In this document: positions 25,088 through 36,675 of the stretch, one piece after another
Layout: each line of letters opens with the position of its first letter
Numbering within the stretch: position 1 is the stretch's first letter
Assembly (NCBI RefSeq): GCF_020360975.1
Contig: NW_025408670.1
Coordinates: 6,448,001 to 6,512,000, forward strand
Length of the DNA stretch: 64,000 bases
Reading direction: 5' to 3'
DNA from: Hirsutella rhossiliensis
Lineage: Eukaryota; Ascomycota; Sordariomycetes; Hypocreales; Ophiocordycipitaceae
The notes under the pieces: generated by a model
The model's database searches: none
What the model was told of the DNA's origin: nothing
The model's input: only the letters and a program-made list of their open reading frames with translations
Translations under genes and position numbers: made by a program

Positions 25088-25406
25088 TATAAGGAACGGT
25101 GTTCTATTTAAAGCAAAGCTATAATATACTTTCTTATATAGTTATAGTAGTATATTAATTATAGATAAAATCTTATCCTATAGAGTAAGAATCGCTCGTT
25201 ATTTTATATATTATTATATATTAAACGGATTCCCGATTATCGATAACCGGCAACCCGTTTAATGCACAATAATATGCAAAATAACGAGCGATTCTTACTC
25301 TATAGGATAAGATTTTATCTATAATTAATATACTACTTATTAGCTTATATAATCGGGAGAGTATATTATAGCTGCTTTATTTATAGTAGGAACACCGTTC
25401 CTTATA
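25088..25406. mobile_element. Palindromic insertion built from two C0 LTR ends
   Basis: The 319 bp insert begins TATAAGGAACGGTGTTC and ends with the exact reverse complement GAACACCGTTCCTTATA. About 140 bp arms run inward as an imperfect inverted repeat. The centre (25231-25260) carries GATTCCCGATTAT and CCGGCAACCCG from the C0 LTR. Both arms equal the terminal part of the C0 LTR. The target duplication TTTAT is at 25083-25087 and 25407-25411, and X2 near 42275-42290 shows the empty site. It has no coding capacity. Confidence 0.9.
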
Positions 25407-28145
25407 TTTATCTAGCTCTAGCGGTCCCTCCTTCTCTTTAGCTTCCGTAGTATATAGTGCGCCCGGTACCTATAGTCTCCCCCGCTAGCGTAGATACCCT
25501 TATAGGTTAATATAGTAGTCGGCCACCTATACCTTTAGCTTTAGCTTTAGATCTAAGCGTTAAGCGCCGGACTTAATAGCGCGGCGCACGCCCTCGTAAG
25601 TATAGTTTAGAGCCGCTATCCTATCCTATAAGCGTTAAAGGGCCTTATCTTAGAATACTCTCGCCGCGCGCGCCCCTAGGCCGGTCTATCCCTCCTCGCC
25701 GGACTAAGGTAAGGGCGCGGAGGGAAGCTTATTCGCTAGTACTACGTCTTCCTCTACTAAGGAAGCTCCTATATAAGTCCGTAGTGCTTCTTATAAGATA
25801 AGCTATAGATCCCGGGCCTCGATATCCGCTCCCGTTAGCCGGTCTTAATCCCTCTAAGAAAGCGCGTCTAAGACCGCGGAGTCCCGCCTAGGGCGGTACT
25901 TAATTAAGAAGTTAAAGTATAAGAGATACTCCGCTTAGCGGGCTTACCGCTCTAAGAGGTACTAGCGAGTTATAAAGTACTTAAGGTTCCTATAGTCTAT
26001 AAGGACCTCGAAGCTCTTATAGCTCTAGAGCTCTACTTACTATTACTTAAGGTAGCTAATAACCGCTAGTATCTCTTTATCGTAAATAGCGTAATTCCGC
26101 TCTACTAGGGTTAGCTTATAAGAGTAGAACGCTACTAGTTACTTCCGCTTATCTACCTCTTAGGAGAGCGTTCCTCTAAGTGCCTAGCCGCTATAGTCCG
26201 CTTTAACTAACGTAGACTAGTTAAAGTCCTACTAAAGTAGTACTAAGGCTTAAAAGAATAGGTCCTTAAGCGTATAAAACGCTCCTTCCTATATAGGCCC
26301 CTAGCGAAAGGTAGTCTACTTCCTAGTAATCTCGTTTAAGGGCATTATAATATAGGAGAAGCCCTTAATAAATATCCTATAATAGTTCGCGAACCTAAGG
26401 AAGCTCTATACGCTTATTTATATAGTTAGGGCAGCCTAGTCTTAAATCGCTTAGATCTTTACGGGGTCCGCCTATATACCTATACCTACGTAGATAATAA
26501 AGCCTAAGTACTTAACCCTCTTAACCCTAAATTCGTACTTATTTAGGTTAAGGTAGAGCCTATAAAGTTAGAGGCGCTCTAGGACCCTTTATACTTTCTA
26601 TATATAGTCCTCGTAGGAGCCGCTTATATAGATAAGGATATTATCTATATATATAGAGGCGAACTTATCGAGGAAGTCCTAAAGTACGTTATTAATATAA
26701 CGCTAGAAGGTAGCGGGCGCTCCTAAGAGGCCGAAGGGCGTTACGAGCTACTTAAATAAGCTATAGCGTATATAGAACGCTATCTTCTACTCGTTACCCT
26801 CTAAGATCTATACCTTATAGAACGCTTATTTTATATCTAGCTTCGTAAACTACTTTGCCTTTAAAAGGTTATAGAGTATATCCGAGATTAAGGGTAAGGG
26901 GTAGCGGTCTAGCCTTATAATTATATTTAGAGCCCTATAGTCGTAATAGAACTATATCCCGCCCCTTAGTTTACGTATAAATAAGACTAGCGCTCTTACT
27001 TTAGAGCTACTTACTTAAAAAAAACCCTTATCTAAGAGGTCCCTTAGCGTTTTCTTTAGCACTAGTAGCTCTACGTATAATATACTATATAGCGGTCCGA
27101 ATAGTATAGGCAGTTCCTACCCCTTCTTATTAGTGCGGAGTACGATCTTATAGTCTACCCTTAGCTTATATAAGTTAAGCTTATCCGCTTCTTAGGCCTT
27201 AAATAGTAGTAGGAGGTTATAAAAACGCTTTAGTATCTATTGCTATAGCTTAAAGGGCGACTTTAGCTTCTTTATTTAGAGGGCCTTATCGATATCCGCT
27301 AGGCTAACTACGTAGACCGCTACGTTAGCCGCTACCCGGCCTTGCCCCCGCTCTACCCGTCGCACGGTTCTTATAAAGATAGAGGTAAGGACTCCTTATA
27401 CTAAGTATAAAGCTTATACGCCTAGTCCTACGCCTACGGAACTATTATTATAGCGGACCTACTATTATATAGGCCTAAACTATAGCTTTCTTTAATATAG
27501 AACTAAGTATAACTCTATATATAATAACTAGGGTTTCCTAAGGATTAAGGGAAACTCTAGTTAAGGGATTATATAGGCTACGATAAGCTTATAGTAACCG
27601 TCGACCTCTATAGCTAGCTATATAATACCCTTAATTACTATACCCTTTATCGCGCCTAAGGCGCCCTTTACTCGCCTTAAGGCGATCTTTTCTACTAGTA
27701 CTTATATCTCTTATATAAGCGCCTCGTTAACTATAGCGTAGTACTAGTAGCCCTTATCTATAAGGGCGGTAATAGGTAAGGAGTTATTAATTATAACCTA
27801 TATTAAAGTAGGCTCCTCTTCTATATAGGCGGATAATTCTTCCTTCTCCTTTACTAGTGCTAGTAATTAAGGCTCCGGAGCCCGTCTTTACTCCGGAGCT
27901 ACTCTTTTTCCTCTAGGCCTAGGGGGGCGGAGTCCTCCTTATTATCTAAGGCGAGGAGCGGTTCTATCTTCGCTACTTAAACCGCTATAGGCCGCTTAGC
28001 TAAAAGGAAGAGGCAATTTAATATAAAGTACGTAGATACTCTATAATATAGGCAGCGGCCGTTAGCCTTCCTTTTCTTAATTTCCTCGCTTATTACCTAC
28101 TTCGCCCGCTACTTAGAGTACGGGGCGGTATAAGGGGTAGTCGAC

Positions 28146-28620
28146 TATAACGACCGGTGTTATTCCTAAGGGATAAACCTATCGAGGGGTTTATATTAGC
28201 AGATATAATAGGGCGTGGTCTAAGCAATAATAAGTATATTACGTTAGTAATAAGTCGGAGGTCGTAGACCGTAGACTATAACTAGGTAATTAGAATTAGA
28301 GATAGAATCGTAATAAAGATCTATAATATATTAAAAGCTAGAGAGCTATATATCTAAAGGAGTAAAAGTAGGTAGCTATATATACCCGTAGAGACTGTCC
28401 TTAGATTACGGTCCTAGCTATAATCCCCTTCGTGGCTTACTATAGCTTACTCGTAAGCTATGCTCCTAAGTGGTGATCTATCTATATAAGGCTCACTTAG
28501 CTCACGTACGCTCTAGGTGAGCTAAGCCTAAGTGACTTCTCGTCCCGACTATTGTTCCGAGCCGCCTTATTACGTGAACGTGGCCGGCTCTCCTACGGCC
28601 CGCTGACCGTGGTCGTAACA
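28146..28620 (-). repeat. A2 3' LTR (475 bp, U3 type 2)
   Basis: It starts TATAACGACCGG and ends TGGTCGTAACA. The first roughly 285 bp match A1/A3 LTRs; the rest (about 28430-28600) matches only the right A2 LTR and the solo LTR at 13944-14418. Confidence 0.92.
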
Positions 28621-28621
28621 C

Positions 28622-28645
28622 GATGTCTCCCCTCCTTTTAGTCTT
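28622..28645 (-). other. A2 polypurine tract
   Basis: On the minus strand the bases just upstream of the 3' LTR read AAAAGGAGGGGAGACATCG. This purine-rich tract next to the LTR is the expected plus-strand primer site for reverse transcription, and it confirms the minus orientation of the element. Confidence 0.7.
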
Positions 28646-28679
28646 GTCCGTAAGACCTGCTGCTGCCTTAGCCGCCGTG

Positions 28680-28688
28680 TATAAATAT
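28680..28688 (+). promoter_or_regulatory. TATA box ahead of A2 antisense ORF
   Basis: TATAAATAT lies 18 bp upstream of the first ATG (28706) and about 70 bp upstream of the likelier start at 28757. The same element is present in A1 (about 1464-1477), A3 (about 51829-51840) and A4 (about 61150-61165). Conservation in position across copies supports a promoter for the plus-strand gene. Confidence 0.5.
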
Positions 28689-28756
28689 ACCCTTATCGCG
28701 CGTATATGTGTTCCCCGTTTCGTCCTTTCTATCCCTTAGGATATGCTACTAATAGT

Positions 28757-29428
28757 ATGTCTAGTCGCGTGTCGAAGGATCGTTCTCGTAAGACCCTTAA
28801 GCGTATTCGTTTAGCTAAGTCTATTATTCGTCTTAGTTTCGACGTTATACCGTGTTCTTTCTATTTGTTGCGCGGCTTCCGCTATAAAATGCTAGAGAAA
28901 TCTTCTAAGTATGCCGAATATATACGGCGGGGTCGTTCCTGCGATGCGTTGGGCGTAGCGATTAGCTCCCGTAGGTGACTTCGTTGTCCTACCTATTGTT
29001 TGCAGCTAACGTGTTTCTTAGTATCCCGAATAAATCTAGAGTCCGATCGATTAGATAAAGAAGAAGAAATTGCTAAGGAGCGAATGTTAAAAGCTTAAGC
29101 CGACCTAAACGAAGCCTTAGCTCGTTTAGCGCGGTTTCGCCGTTAAAAGCGCTAGCTAAAGACGAAGGGTACTAAGATAGTCCGTCGGGGCCTTTATTCC
29201 TTAGATAACCTTAACGAGGCTGAGCGCTAAGAATCTAAAGCGGTAGTCGATGTTTAGTCTATAGGTGGATTTAATATAATTGATTAGAATGCTATTAGTT
29301 CGTTAGGCGATTTTACGATACCTAGGGTGGATTTTGCTAGTAGAACTATCGAAGTAGAGAACCGTAGTAGGTTAAGTGCTTAAGTGGTTCCTAGGTATTT
29401 TCCTCTAGTCCGTATCCCTTCTACTTAA
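28757..29428 (+). pseudogene. A2 antisense ORF: Cys-rich N-terminus plus coiled-coil, one intron
   Basis: An open frame begins at 28706, but the start at 28757 (MSSRVSKDRSRK) is likelier because that point is conserved in the other copies. Exon 1 carries a basic head and a cysteine block seen as CSFYLLRGFRYK ... YAEYIRRGRSCD; the tyrosines fit cysteines after RIP, suggesting CxxC-type zinc ligands. The intron at 28971-29021 has GTAGGT, branch-like CTAAC and TTAG; removing it restores the frame as SSLSRINLESDRL. Exon 2 is helical and charged (KEEEIAKER, NEALARLARF, GLYSLDNLNEAE) with seven TAA/TAG before the final stop at 29426-29428. It overlaps the chromodomain end of pol tail-to-tail. Similar proteins are, to my knowledge, common near fungal gypsy elements; their role is unknown. 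Confidence 0.75.
28971..29021 (+). other. Intron in A2 antisense ORF
   Basis: 51 nt with 5' GTAGGT, a CTAAC branch-point motif about 14 nt before the end, and 3' CTTAG. Splicing joins a one-base codon remainder to TA and keeps the downstream frame. A3 has the matching intron at 52130-52181 with CTAAC conserved, although its donor is RIP-mutated (GT to AT). Confidence 0.65.
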
Positions 29429-32400
29429 TAAGGTATTCTTATTGCTAACCTTGTTTTCTTATATCTAGTATTTATTCGGCTTTATATTCCTAATTATCGT
29501 TGACTTTGATTTTTTCCTATAGTTTAGCGTTTCGTGGCGCTAGTTCTAATAATAAGATATAAAATATCGGGTGTATCCGCATTATTATTAGTAGCGAAAG
29601 TTCGTAGTTAACTTTTAAAATGGTTTTCTTAACCTTAAACGGTCTAAGTTTCTTAAAATCTAATTTATTGCTTAGTCGTTTTATTTTAATATTTCGTCGT
29701 ATAAGGTAGACTATATCTCCCTCTCGAAAGATTAGTCCCTATCTATTAGTAGCTATTTAACTTAATCGTTTTATTCGTAGCTAATATAGCATCGTAAATA
29801 TTATTTAAGCGTTTAGTTAAGTCGTTCTATTTATCTATCTATTTATAGGTAATAAGCTATACTAAGCTTATATTTCGTCCCTAATTATACTATAAGAGCT
29901 TGCTAAAACTTAGCTATAAACGTGCTTCCTCTATTAGAGATAATCTCGTTCGGTAGTCCGTAATTACTAATAATTATTCGTAGGAATATATATGCTAGCT
30001 CTTCCGTATTACTTGCTTCTTTATACGGTAAAAAATACCTATACTTCGTTAGTCTATCGGTAATAACGAATATGCTGTTATACTTAACGTTAGTTATAGG
30101 TTCTTTTAATAGTAGTAGCTTTATAATATAGTCGAAAGCTATCGAATCCTATGGTTTTTCTAGTACTAGTAGCGGTTATAATTCTCCGTATGGTTTATGT
30201 CGTTTAGCCTTACTTTATGCGCAAAGTTTATATTCTTTAATAACTTATTATACTGCTTCTTTAAGCTATAGGAAGTTATATTATCGTTTAATCCGTTCTA
30301 TTATTCTTCGGATTCCTTAGTATCTATATATTAGATATTCGTATATATCTTATATAACTTTATCTCGTAATTTTAGTAGTATCTAGATTTTGTTTTTATA
30401 TATTAGAACTTCTAAATGTTCTATATCGCATCCGTTTAGTGCTTCGTGTTCTTTTATCTATTTTAGGATCTTCTAGTATATCGAGTTGTCGGGTTATACT
30501 TTAAATATTATATTTAGCTATCGTTGCTAGTAGTTCCCGTTTTCGTTGATTTCTAGGAGCTATCCTTTCGCTATAGGTGCCCCTATGTCGTAGTTACTTC
30601 GTCGACTAAGGGCATTAGCTCGACCGTTTTCTATTCCTTTTCTATAGATTATTTCGTAGTCGAATTCTAATAAGTATTCGGCCTATTAGATCTATCGTCC
30701 GTTTAACTATTACGTCGTTGTAAAATATAAGATATTCTTATAGTCTATATAGACCTTAACTTTATATTTACTTCTAAGAAGGTAGTGTTAAAATTCCTTA
30801 AAAGATTAAATAATTGCGAGGAATTCTTTATCGTAGATAGGGTAATTAAGTTCTACGCTATATAGCCTTTTTAAGTAAAATGCAATTAGTCGTAGTCTTC
30901 CTTCCTTATCTTTTTATCCGATTTATACTCCTAGAGTAAAGTCTAATACATCGGTTTCGAGTTCGATTTATCGTTTTAGATCGAAGGTAGTTAAGACTAG
31001 TTCTTACGTAATCGTAGTCTTAATGCATTCGAAAGCTTCGTTGGCTTTGTCGTCCTATATAAATTCTTTTTCCTTCTTTATTAAGTCGTATAGTAGTGCT
31101 ACAATCTTTCCGAAATCTTTAATAAATCGTCGGTAGTAATTTATAAATCCTAGGAAACTTTATACGTCCTTAACGTTCTTTAGCGTTAGCTATTCTTTAA
31201 CTAAGTTAATTTTATCTTATTATATACGTATCTCTCCTAGTAAGATCGTGTGTCTAAGGAAGTCTACTTCCTATATATAGAACTTACTTTTCTTTAGTTT
31301 AACTAGTAACTTCGCATTCTAAAGTACGCGGAGTACCTTATAGACGTATTCCTTATATTCTTCTAGGGTGTCTAAGAAGATTAGGATATTATCTAGATAT
31401 ACTACTATAAAGATATCTAAGTGTTCGCGTAGGACATTGTTAATTATCTATTAGAAGGTAGCTAGTGTATTTATAAGTCTAAATAGTATTACTAGATATT
31501 CGAATAGTCCGAATTTCGTTCTAAAGGCTATTATCTATTTGTGTCCCTTTTTTATGCGTATTAAGTTATAGGCGCCTTTAAGGTCGAGGGCTATAAACTA
31601 TTTTTTGCCGTATAGTCGATCTCGTAGTTCCGATATAAGCGGTAATAGTGTTCGGTCCTTTATTATAATATCGTTTAGGCGTCTATAGTCGATAACTAGT
31701 CGTAGCTTGCCGTTTTTCTTTAGAATAAATATAACTAGATAGCCTGCTTTAGATATTAATGTTCGTATATATCCTTTTCGTAGATTCTCGTCGAGGTAGT
31801 CGCGTAGCGTTTATAGTTGCTTTTCGTTTAGGTTATAGATTTTATAGAACGTCGGCGTTGTTCTATCCTTAAGATAAATTTCGTAGTCCTATTAGCTGTG
31901 TTTAGGTAACCCTATCTTAAGTTCTTCCTTAAAGAGTTTATTGTATTTCCGGTATTCCTAGGGGATGTTCTTTATTCTGTCTTATAGGCTTTGTTCTTTC
32001 TCTTAAGAGCTGGTTTCTCTTAACTCGAGCTCTTTATTAATTTATTTAAGGTCTTTCCTTAGAGTAGCAATAACTCTTCGGATCTTTATATTATGTCCTT
32101 TATTCTATTTATATCGGATGCTAGGTTATATAGCCGTGTTAGTTAGTAAGTAGGTCTTATTAGTCGATTTTGTCGTATCCGCCGGTTCGGTGACTGTTTT
32201 CGTTTATATCGCTAAAGCCCGTAATGATTTGCTTAAACGGTTATCCCTTTTATCCTATTTAGTGGCTAAATCATCGCAAAATTTTACTTTCTCCTAAATC
32301 TACTAGTCCTAGAAACTTACGTCTTCGTTCTAACGTAGCTAGCTAGTTTTCTAGTTAATTAGTAGGTTACTCTCCTATAGCTATAGAAGCCCTAATATAA

Positions 32401-35215
32401 GGTTATGTTCTCTAATATCTATAATATTAAAGTTAACTCGTTCGTCGTGGCCCTAGATATTAATATCAAGGTAATTAATCTCTATATTAATAATTCCGTT
32501 ATTATAGTTAAAGGCCTCTCCTTTAATATTCGTAAGTTTATATAGATCTATCTTATATCTCTATATAAGTCGGTAACGATTAACGACTCTAGGTAAAACG
32601 TAGTTGCCTATCGCGCCGTAGTCTAAAAGTATGCGTGCGTAATGTCCCGCGATTTAGATGTCTAATACTATTTAGTCGCTATAGCTTGCCGTTGCTATGT
32701 ATAGGGTCCTTAGATCTTATCGTGTCGTGCTAGTCTATAGCCCTTTTATAGATAGCGTACCTCGTTTTTTACCTAGTCCTTATTCGTTTTATTTAGGTAT
32801 TCTTCTTCGATTTATTATTAATATCGTTTCTTTACGTTTTTATCGCGTAGTATCGTGTCGGAGCTTAAGAGACTGATTTCTTATAGCTAATCGAAGATTT
32901 CTTGTTTCTCGACGCTATGTCGTTTGCATTGTGCTGCTTCGTAGTTAATTGCGTACTATGCTTCGCAATTCTATTCGTTTTCGTACTAAAGGTCGAGTTT
33001 TCGTTTAGCGTCTTTCTATTTTTTACGTAGTGTTTCTATATCGATTCTTCCTTAGTCGAATACGGCTTATAGCCTTCGTACGTACTGCTAATAATCTTTT
33101 AGTATACCGTTATATCGTTTATGCTATGCTCGTGCTTTTTTATATTTATAAATTCTATAGTTTAGGTATGCGTATTCGTTATAATTTTCTTTATCGCATT
33201 TAACTCGTTGCGTAAGTCTTTAGAAGATTAAGGGTTCGGATATCTTAGAGCGAGTAGCGTTGTGCTATTCCTCTATTTTAGCGTGTCTATAGATTTTATA
33301 TATCTCCGAAAGATATCTCGTTAATAAACCATAATTATCGCGGTATTCGAGTAGCGTACCGTAATCGGGTTCTAATAATATAACTTAGTCGTTCGGGTAG
33401 CGTTAATCGATTTTCTAGTAGTCTAGTTCTATGCTTAAGTAGGGTTTCGAAAGTACTTATCCTCGAACCTAACCGGGAAGGCGTCGTCGTGCCTTATCTA
33501 GAAGTATATTATGCAATCTAGGTAGACGTATAATATCTATAAAATATACTTATAGTGCTTATAAGTAAGTAGTATTTATAGATCGTCTCTAAATTCTCCT
33601 TATAGTTACTATTCTCGTTATAGAGCTATAAAGGTATCGACTACGGCGATAGCTATAGCGTAGTCTCCTCTACGTAGTGCCGGTTAATATCGAATTAATA
33701 TAGCTTATTAGTTTTCTATAAGAATTTAAGGTGTTTATTAGGTTCTAATTTTAAGCATTTCTTTAAATTCTTTAAAGTATAGAGCGTGTTCTCTAATCGT
33801 GGTATTTTCCCTTAGTAGCGAGGGTGGTAGTACGAGTTCGTTCTCGTCTTCCGTTTCTCTAGGTATTTCTTATTCTTTAGAGCTTATATCGTCGACACTT
33901 CGTTATTCTTTTTTAAGTTATTGTCTAAGTTTCGTAAGCATAAGGGCTACGTCCTTATCTTCTTTATTATATTGTTTATAGACTGCCCGTCGCTATTATC
34001 GATTTTTATTTCGTATATCTTCCTAGAATCGTTTGCCGTGCTTCCTAATCTAGTCTTAGGAGACTCCTTTAGGATAGGGGTATTCTAGTTCTACGAATTT
34101 AACTTATTTCTATGTTTTAGGATCCCTTCGTTATATTATTATAAGGGTTTTCTTTAGTAGCTTTAGGAACTATCCGGTACCGTTCTTATCGCTTAAGTAT
34201 ACCGTGCATTCGTCGTCGTAGCATATAGTCTAACTAAGGAGTTTATACTTTAGTTCCTATCTATTAGTAGCGTTTAGGTGTTTCTTACCTCTAGGGCTAG
34301 TGCCTAGTAGGTTTTCTCTCTCCCGAGGTTGTCTATATTCTTAGAGTAATGTCTAGGTTTTCCGCAGTTAAAATACTTTCCTTTGCTTTTTATATTATAT
34401 CTAGATCTATCCTACCTAGGTTAGTTATATAGGCGTAGGCAATAGGAGTTTGCGCTTCTTTTATAGTTAGCGCGTCGGTTAAAGTTATTCCTATAGGAAG
34501 GGTTCTAGTTTCCTCTTCCTTATTTCTTTTCTTAGCGTCGCGCATACTATCTATCGTCGATTCGTACTACTATAGCGATATAGTTTAAGAGGCCGTCGGG
34601 TCGATCTTCCTTATAGAGTTCGTCCTTAACTTCTTCCTTAAGTCCGTCGTAGAATCGCGATATAAGGGGTTCGTCGTCCTATTTAAGTTTTAAGGTGACT
34701 TAACGGAATTTAGCAGTATAGTCCGATGCTAAGGTCCTTTATCGGAGTTCTCGAAGTTTCTATTCGGCTTCTCGTTCTTCGTCGGTTATTCCGAATACCT
34801 TAGTAATAGCTTCTTTAAATCCTTAGAAACTAGCAAAGACTTCGTCCGTTTTACTATTTCGTTATGCTAGTTAGTTGTCGAGATAGTCCCTTATAATAGG
34901 TCTAAACTAAGCGAGTGCCGTTCTAGATAAATAATTTCCTACGTAGAGTACCTTTTCGACTAGGTTCGAAAGTTTCGGGTAAAACCGGTGGTAGGCCTTA
35001 AGTTAGGTAAGAAAGTCTTAAAGAGTGCTATAAGTACCGTCGAATAGTCCTAGCTGCTTTAGTTTAACTGCTTCTCTAAGGTCTCTAACTTATCCGTTGC
35101 CTCCTCCGTTCCTAAGTAACTATACCTCTTATCGAAGGGTAATAATCTCGCGCATTATATCCTAAGGCGATATAGTAGCTCTAGAGTTAGTTGATCCGGC
35201 TTGCTATATAGGCAT
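29315..35215 (-). pseudogene. A2 gag-pol with C-terminal chromodomain, RIP-dead
   Basis: Gag starts at an intact ATG (35213-35215, MPI) and shows QDFLTQLKAYHRF-like capsid sequence. The zinc knuckle is FNCGKPRHYSKN at about 34331-34372 (first Cys lost). Retropepsin reads LLDYGAIGNYV at about 32599-32630 (from DSGA). RT has VVYLDNILIF near 31383-31410, and RNase H has ETDVLDFTLG near 30922-30968. Integrase has FVITDRLTKYRYF near 30020-30070 and a C-terminal deletion at about 29741. The chromodomain near 29360-29520 has EYKAE, EYLIK and KGYGLEENT. Stops replace Q and W throughout. Length and order match fungal chromoviruses of the MAGGY/Pyggy type. Confidence 0.88.
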
Positions 35216-35276
35216 ATCGATAGTTGCGATATTGCTTAGAGTAACGCGGTATTATACTAAATAAGAGCTTTTAACG

Positions 35277-35751
35277 TATAACGACCGGTATTATTCCTAA
35301 GGGATAAACCTATCGAGGGGTTTATATTAGCAGATATAACAGGGCGTGGTCTAAGCAATAATAAGTATATTACGTTAGTAATAAGTCGGAGGTCGTAGAC
35401 CGTAGACTATAACTAGGTAATTAGAATTAGAGATAGAATCGTGATAAAGATCTATAATATATTAAAAGCTAGAGAGCTATATATCTAAAGGAGTAAAAGT
35501 AGGTGGCTATATATACCCGTAGAGACTGTCCTTAGATCACGGTCCTAGCCGTGATCCCCTTCGTAGCTCACCATAGCTCACTCGTAAGCTATGCTCCTAA
35601 GTAGTGATCTATCTATATAAGGCTTACTTAGCTCACGTACGCTCTAGGTGAGCTAAGCCTAAGTGACTTCTCGTCCCGACCATTGTTCCGAGCCGCCTTA
35701 TTACGTGAACGTGGCCGGCTCTCCTGCGGCCCGCTGACCGTGGTCGTAATA
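35277..35751 (-). repeat. A2 5' LTR (475 bp, U3 type 2)
   Basis: Same length and subtype as 28146-28620; it is followed by TCGAC at 35752-35756, then by X1 sequence. Confidence 0.92.
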
Positions 35752-36675
35752 TCGACGGCGTCTTCTTACCGCGTCTAACCCGGTCCGTGCGGGTAGCCGA
35801 TATTAAGGTATCCCCGTCTATATCGATAGCCGGTTATTTATCTTATAAAGGGGCGGTAATCCTATCGCCGCTATACGGCGTGCGCTTACGGAGCTTTTAA
35901 AAACGCGGCGTCTACTTATAGCCCTAAGCTACCTTTATTAACCGGCTTATATACTCGCCGTAGTTAGTAAGTATAATTACGGGGATAAGTAGCTCTTATA
36001 GGGCTAGCGTAATCGAATTCCGTAGCTATATAAGCTTCGCGCTATCTTCCTATACTATAGTCCCCGCTACCCGTAAGAGCGTCTCTTCAAAATCGGGAAG
36101 GAATTCGCTAAAGGTTTATCCGTCTCTCTACTTAAGGGTCTATAGCCTATCTTACGCCTTCTCCTACTCCTATACGTTGCCGAATATATATATAAGGTAT
36201 TAGAAGAAGTCTTATAGGTCGCGTCTACCCCTAGGGCCGCCCTTATCCTAGAATCTAGAGATCCGCTATATCTAGGGCTCCGGCAGCGTATAAAGGAGCG
36301 AATACTACGCTATATCGCGATAGCTATTTAGGCCCTATTTCTCGTCGGTTATAAACTTTATCTATAGCCGGCTAAGGAAGAAGTAAAAGGACTCTAGCTT
36401 GCTATCTTAAGTCGGCTAAGGGAGCGGCTTCCTCGTCGGTAGTATCGCCGCCGTAACCGGCGTTATAGAGGCCGTAAGGGTTAAAGCCGGTCTCGTAGAC
36501 GGCTCCCTTAGTATAGCGAGAACCTCGTCCTTCTCGCTAGCTATCGCGCTTCTAATCGCTTCTAAGATAGCTGCGATACTTCCTATCTATCTAGGGAAGG
36601 GCGGAGTGCTTCCTTAAGGGGGAGGCGCCCTCTCTAGAGAGATATCTATTAGATCTATTAGTTAATAGCTTATAC

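Larger units (their letters stand above)
28146..35751 (-). mobile_element. A2: full-length family A chromovirus nested in X1, least RIP-damaged A copy
   Basis: LTRs of 475 bp at 28146-28620 and 35277-35751 are flanked by target duplication TCGAC (28141-28145 and 35752-35756). X2 at about 45010-45030 shows the joined empty site. The left LTR still ends in an unmutated ...CGTAACA. The interior codes gag-pol on the minus strand and an additional spliced gene on the plus strand. Compared with A1 and A3 it keeps more TG and CA, has a different U3 region, and lacks about 220 bp of integrase at 29740-29743. Confidence 0.95.
23670..36649 (-). pseudogene. X1 gag-pol with C-terminal chromodomain, interrupted by A2 and RIP-dead
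   Basis: The minus-strand frame opens near 36649 with a mutated start (ATA for ATG) and a gag N-terminus (IASEKDEVLAILREP). It runs to 35757, is broken by A2, and resumes at 28140. The protease ends with LILRKPQLL near 27530 (from LGKPWL). RT has DYRALNIIIRLDRYPLPLI near 26900 and YIDNILIY at about 26630-26651 (from YIDDIL). Integrase runs about 24300-25070 with SDRGSNQTS, and its core is adjacent to the palindromic insertion. The chromodomain is at about 23855-23960 (EFKVKEI, EVLVKQRGY). Stops are of RIP type throughout. Confidence 0.85.

Noticed and set aside
25088..25406. Ordinary DNA-transposon MITE
   Set aside because: The arms match the C0 LTR terminus over about 140 bp, so derivation from the LTR is simpler, though a MITE captured in the LTR cannot be fully excluded.
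33799..33981. Plus-strand open frame of 60 codons in A2
   Set aside because: It is a serine-rich shadow of the minus-strand gag/protease region of A2, with no motif of its own.
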